NCBI GenBank assembly: GCA_003156235.1
Contig: PMGP01000318.1
Coordinates: forward strand, 1 to 8,317
Direction: 5' to 3'
Origin: Acidobacteriaceae bacterium
Lineage (GTDB): Bacteria; Acidobacteriota; Terriglobia; Terriglobales; Acidobacteriaceae
Length of the DNA stretch: 8,317 nucleotides
Shown here: positions 6,350 to 8,317 of the stretch, piece by piece
Layout: each line of letters begins with the position of its first letter
Position numbering within the stretch: position 1 is the stretch's first letter
Program-made: the position numbers and the translations under genes
Notes under the pieces: generated by a model
What the model saw: the letters and a program-made list of their open reading frames with translations, nothing else
What the model was told of the DNA's origin: nothing
Databases searched by the model: none

Positions 6350-6360
6350 ATTTTCTTGCT

Positions 6361-6400
6361 TGTCATCCTGAGCGGAGCGAAGCGGAGTCGAAGGACCTGC
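6361..6400 (+). repeat. TGTCATCCTGAGC-type interspersed repeat, copy B
   Basis: Same orientation as copy A, 11 bases after it, with ends TGTCATCCTGAGCG and AGTCGAAGGACCTGC. The centre GAGCGAAGCG is short and shares no sequence with the hairpin of copy A. Both lie in the gap between the DUF374 gene and queA, where no promoter is evident. Confidence 0.75.
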
Positions 6401-6438
6401 GGTTGTTTTTACTTCTTTTCGACCCAGTTTTTTGTGCT

Positions 6439-6464
6439 TTTGAAGGGTATTTCTTTGAAGGGTA
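6439..6464 (+). repeat. Direct repeat TTTGAAGGGTA, two units
   Basis: TTTGAAGGGTA occurs at 6439-6449 and again at 6454-6464, a 15-base period. The second unit runs straight into the GTACGGGCT palindrome. It could be slippage product at the edge of the repeat cluster. Confidence 0.6.
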
Positions 6465-6519
6465 CGGGCTTCAGCCCGTACATTAAGTCAGCAGAAAAGA
6501 TGTGGGCTTTAGCCCCTGA
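6462..6519. repeat. Paired GGGCT(T/C)AGCCC palindromes upstream of queA
   Basis: GTACGGGCT-TC-AGCCCGTAC (6462-6481) is a perfect 9-base-pair hairpin. Twenty-two bases later GGGCT-TT-AGCCC (6504-6515) repeats its core with the tail CTGAGGG. Such pairs recur in intergenic DNA of Acidobacteriota to my knowledge. They end about 30 bases before the queA ATG and could be transcribed as its leader. Confidence 0.65.
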
Positions 6520-6546
6520 GGGAAATTGATTCCGAAAGACGATTCC

Positions 6547-7623
6547 ATGACCGCCCTCCGCGTCGCCGACTTCGACTTCCACCTGCCGCCGGAGTTGATT
6601 GCCCAGCAACCGCCCGCAGAGCGCGGCCAGAGTCGTACGCTCGTGATGAATCGCTCCACCGGCGCTTTGCGCGATTCGATCTTCTCGGAATTCCCCTCGC
6701 TCCTCCAACCCGGCGACCTGCTGGTCTTGAACGACACCCGCGTAATCCCCGCGCGCCTTTACGCGCATCGGACAATTGTGCGCGAACGCGAGAAACCCAC
6801 CGGCCGCGTCGAGGTCATGCTCACCGAGCCGGCCGGCGAAAACCTCTGGCGCGCCCTCGTCCATCCCGGCAGAAAAATCCGCGTCGGTGAGCGCCTCGTC
6901 TTCCCCTCACCCTCCGGCGAAATCGAACTCCAAGCCGAAGTCCTAGAGCGCAACTACTTCGGTTCTCGCCTTCTCCGCTTCAACCCGGTCGAAGATTTCT
7001 TCTCCGTCCTCGACCGCATCGGCCACATTCCTCTGCCGCCCTACATTCGCCGCGACGATGCCGCCGACGACCGCGAGCGCTACCAAACCGTCTACTCCCG
7101 CGAGCGCGGCTCCGTAGCAGCGCCCACCGCCGGCCTGCACTTCACTCCGCAAATTCTCGATGCGCTCGCCGCGCGCGGCGTCGAAGTCGCCCGCATCACC
7201 CTGCACGTCGGCCTCGGCACCTTCGCGCCTCTGCGCGTCGAGCGCCTCGATGAAGTCCGCCTCCATCGCGAGCGCTACTCTCTCTCCGCCTCAACCGCCG
7301 ACGCCGTCAACCGCGCTGCCGCCGAAGGCCGCCGCATCGTCGCCGTCGGCACTACGGTCGTCCGCACGCTGGAACACTGCGCGCTTCAATCCGCCGGCCG
7401 TCCGCTCCAAGCCCATTCCGGCGAAACGGAAATCTTCATCTCCCCCGGCTTCCAATTCCGCCTCGTCAACGCCCTGCTCACCAACTTCCACCTGCCCCAG
7501 TCCAGCCTGCTCATGCTCGTCTCGGCCTTCGCGGGACACGAACCAGTCCTCGCCGCCTATCGCCACGCCGTCCAGCAAAAATACCGCTTTTTCAGCTATG
7601 GCGACTGCATGTTTCTGGCCTAA
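6547..7623 (+). CDS. queA: S-adenosylmethionine:tRNA ribosyltransferase-isomerase QueA
   Basis: QueA transfers and isomerises the ribosyl part of S-adenosylmethionine onto 7-aminomethyl-7-deazaguanine in the anticodon of GUN tRNAs, giving epoxyqueuosine. The 358-residue product is full length. Visible blocks are the opening VADFDFHLPPELIAQQP (6-22), VLNDTRVIPARL (60-71), LVHPGRKI (104-111), PLPPYIRR (162-169), YQTVYSRERGSVAAPTAGLHFT (179-200), LHVGLGTFAPLR (219-230), GTTVVRTLE (268-276), LLTNFHLPQSSLLMLVSAFAG (310-330) and the ending YRFFSYGDCMFLA (346-358). The ATG at 6547 matches the usual N-terminus; a TTG at 6526 would add seven residues. No strong ribosome site is seen. No other queuosine gene lies nearby. 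The last 104 bases recur downstream at 7991. Confidence 0.97.
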   Translation: MTALRVADFDFHLPPELIAQQPPAERGQSRTLVMNRSTGALRDSIFSEFPSLLQPGDLLVLNDTRVIPARLYAHRTIVREREKPTGRVEVMLTEPAGENLWRALVHPGRKIRVGERLVFPSPSGEIELQAEVLERNYFGSRLLRFNPVEDFFSVLDRIGHIPLPPYIRRDDAADDRERYQTVYSRERGSVAAPTAGLHFTPQILDALAARGVEVARITLHVGLGTFAPLRVERLDEVRLHRERYSLSASTADAVNRAAAEGRRIVAVGTTVVRTLEHCALQSAGRPLQAHSGETEIFISPGFQFRLVNALLTNFHLPQSSLLMLVSAFAGHEPVLAAYRHAVQQKYRFFSYGDCMFLA

Positions 7624-7633
7624 CCTTCCCAAA

Positions 7634-7933
7634 TCATCCCTCCTCGCATCGTTCCTTCGCATAGTTCCAGGCTGAAAATGGCGGATGTGCAGCATCCGGA
7701 TCATCGGTCACGATGAATGGGTCCGGTCCAAAACCCGTATATTGCGCGCATCGTTCCGCCGCCGTTGAATCAGGTGAAACCTCGTCCTTGAGAAACTCAT
7801 CCACCAGGCTTTTGCAAGCCGCAATCGCCTCCTCCAGAGCGGCAAAATCTCCCAGCTTGTATCGTTCGCTCTCGTCCTGGTAATGGTAGTTGTCATCCAC
7901 ATAGACTGAATAGGTATGCCCCAATTTCGCCAT
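7634..7933 (-). CDS. Small conserved-looking hypothetical protein
   Basis: The 99-residue protein starts MAKLGHTYSVYVDDNYHYQD at the ATG at 7933, supported by AGGAAGAGG (7938-7946) just upstream; the frame is open 16 codons further, without ribosome site. It is acidic and probably cytosolic, with no membrane segment. Features are an N-terminal strand with VDDNYHYQDESERYKLGDF, a helix (ALEEAIAACKSLVDEFLKD, about 32-50) and a C-terminal part YTGFGPDPFIVTDDPD then FSAWNYAKERCEE. The pattern looks like a family I have seen unnamed in many proteobacterial and acidobacterial genomes, without known function. It converges on queA: the two stop codons are 10 bases apart. It sits inside the 367-base segment bounded by the two copies of the queA 3' end, so it may have arrived with the event that made the duplication. 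Confidence 0.8.
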   Translation of the reverse strand: MAKLGHTYSVYVDDNYHYQDESERYKLGDFAALEEAIAACKSLVDEFLKDEVSPDSTAAERCAQYTGFGPDPFIVTDDPDAAHPPFSAWNYAKERCEEG

Positions 7934-7979
7934 ATTGCCTCTTCCTGCCATCCCCATGCTCTGCTCTGCCAACCAGCCC

Positions 7980-7985
7980 AATATA
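7980..7985 (-). promoter_or_regulatory. Possible -10 box of the small gene at the queA-copy junction
   Basis: On the minus strand TATATT (5 of 6) lies 5 bases from the edge of the queA remnant. Its -35 position would fall inside the remnant (GGCCAG, poor). The leader to the ATG would be about 40 bases. Confidence 0.3.
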
Positions 7986-7990
7986 CAAGG

Positions 7991-8094
7991 TCTCGGCCTT
8001 CGCTGGCCGTGAACCAGTCCTCGCCGCCTATCGCCACGCCGTCCAGCAAAAATACCGCTTCTTCAGCTATGGCGATTGCATGTTTCTGGCGTAA
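7991..8094 (+). pseudogene. Second copy of the queA 3' end
   Basis: These 104 bases align without gaps to 7520-7623, the last 33 codons plus stop of queA, with 97 identical positions. The copy reads in frame SAFAGREPVLAAYRHAVQQK, then YRFFSYGDCMFLA and TAA. Homology ends exactly at the stop codon; upstream (CAATATACAAGG) and downstream (AGTCCCGTAACC) bases do not match queA. Of the seven differences, five are synonymous third-position changes, and two fall in one codon and change His331 to Arg. It has no start codon and no 5' part, so it is a remnant and not a gene. The pattern of change suggests it came from, or was part of, a working queA allele. Confidence 0.92.
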
Positions 8095-8131
8095 AGTCCC
8101 GTAACCAGGCAGGCTGTTCCCGTCCATCACA

Positions 8132-8186
8132 CAAATCCGCTAACTCGCTAACTTGCTATCCCCGCGTAGCGGGGGCTAACTTGCTG
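8132..8186 (+). repeat. 55-base REP-like hairpin repeat, copy 2
   Basis: It matches 5331-5385 in the same orientation at 49 of 55 positions. The central stem is CCCCGC/GCGGGG around GTA (8160-8174). The A-T pair of copy 1 is replaced by C-G, a compensatory change; the loop base also differs. Flanking CTAACTNGCTA units are retained. It lies between the queA remnant and the next gene. Confidence 0.85.
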
Positions 8187-8267
8187 CCTTTGTAATTAAA
8201 ATCTCCGCGGCAGATCACCCATCGTTGATCGGTAGCATACATTGATGCGCGAGGGACCGGGATACGC

Positions 8268-8276
8268 TGCTAAACT
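8268..8276 (+). promoter_or_regulatory. Extended -10 of the gene at the right edge
   Basis: TGCTAAACT is an extended -10 (TGn plus TAAACT, 4 of 6), 6 bases before the GTG at 8283. The spacing again implies a leaderless message. A better-placed -35 is not seen. Confidence 0.4.
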
Positions 8277-8282
8277 CGTTTC

Positions 8283-8317
8283 GTGCCCGACCCATCCAAG
8301 CCGCCCGTCTTCCTGCT
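8283..8317 (+). CDS. Start of a gene cut by the window edge
   Basis: GTG at 8283 opens a frame reading MPDPSKPPVFLL up to the edge, 11 full codons. It is called from the extended -10 box placed as for the DUF374 gene, from the codon third positions (mostly C or G) and from the Pro-rich start. Nothing in these residues identifies the family. Confidence 0.45.
   Translation, partial: MPDPSKPPVFL

Noticed and set aside
6239..6529. Plus-strand open frame after the DUF374 gene (96 codons).
   Set aside because: It is made almost wholly of interspersed repeats and palindromes; translation would be Cys/Arg-rich nonsense.
7708..8130. Open frames overlapping the queA remnant and the small gene (140 codons minus, 62 codons plus from 7916).
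   Set aside because: They are out of frame with both the queA remnant and the 99-residue gene, and arise from the same GC-rich sequence.
5331..8186. CRISPR array from the repeated CTAACTNGCTA units.
   Set aside because: Only two 55-base copies 2.8 kb apart with genes between them; there are no regular spacers and no cas gene.
8213..8230. GATCA/TGATC inverted repeat before the last gene.
   Set aside because: Five-base arms with an 8-base spacer are expected by chance in a gap of this size.

Overview
The window is GC-rich bacterial chromosome, with a visibly AT-richer stretch around 480-1270. The gene content, the two REP-like repeat families (TGTCATCCTGAGC type and CTAACTTGCTA type) and the GGGCTTCAGCCC-type palindromes suggest a soil-type Acidobacteriota or a close relative. 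This is inference, because no rRNA or other clade marker is present.

Layout. The left third (1-2722) is transcribed leftward. Read 5' to 3' on the minus strand it holds: an orphan winged-helix/AAA+ ATPase (2722-1445); a winged-helix plus HNH-fold protein that lacks the usual zinc cysteines (1238-537); and a two-gene DUF4160/DUF2442 pair (459-226 and 220 to beyond the window edge). The pair has its own promoter with a palindrome over the -10 box. A cluster of three GCGGAGA arms lies between the ATPase and the HNH gene. A 385-base gap (2723-3107) separates this block from rightward genes.

The middle (3108-5247) is a two-gene ABC-2 export system of the NatA/NatB type, with the permease start overlapping the end of the ATPase gene. 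Next come a repeat-bearing gap, a DUF374 lysophospholipid-acyltransferase-like gene (5547-6242), a second gap packed with interspersed repeats, and queA (6547-7623), which acts in tRNA queuosine synthesis.

The right end is the most unusual part. A small conserved-looking gene (7933-7634, minus strand) converges on queA. Just beyond it lies a gap-free 104-base second copy of the queA 3' end (7991-8094) that stops exactly at the stop codon. Seven of 104 bases differ, and those changes alter only one amino acid. This looks like the trace of a recombination or insertion event at the queA terminus. A second copy of the 55-base repeat and the first codons of another gene (GTG at 8283) close the window.

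A recurring theme is start codons with no convincing Shine-Dalgarno and a -10-like hexamer only 6-8 bases upstream (2722 minus, 5547 plus, 8283 plus). That arrangement suggests leaderless transcripts. The two-gene operons and the small genes instead have clear purine-rich ribosome binding sites. I see no tRNA, rRNA, CRISPR array or transposase. The unusual small-scale features are the DUF4160/DUF2442 module, the HNH-fold protein and the queA-end duplication. None of them is shown here to be a new defence or mobile system.
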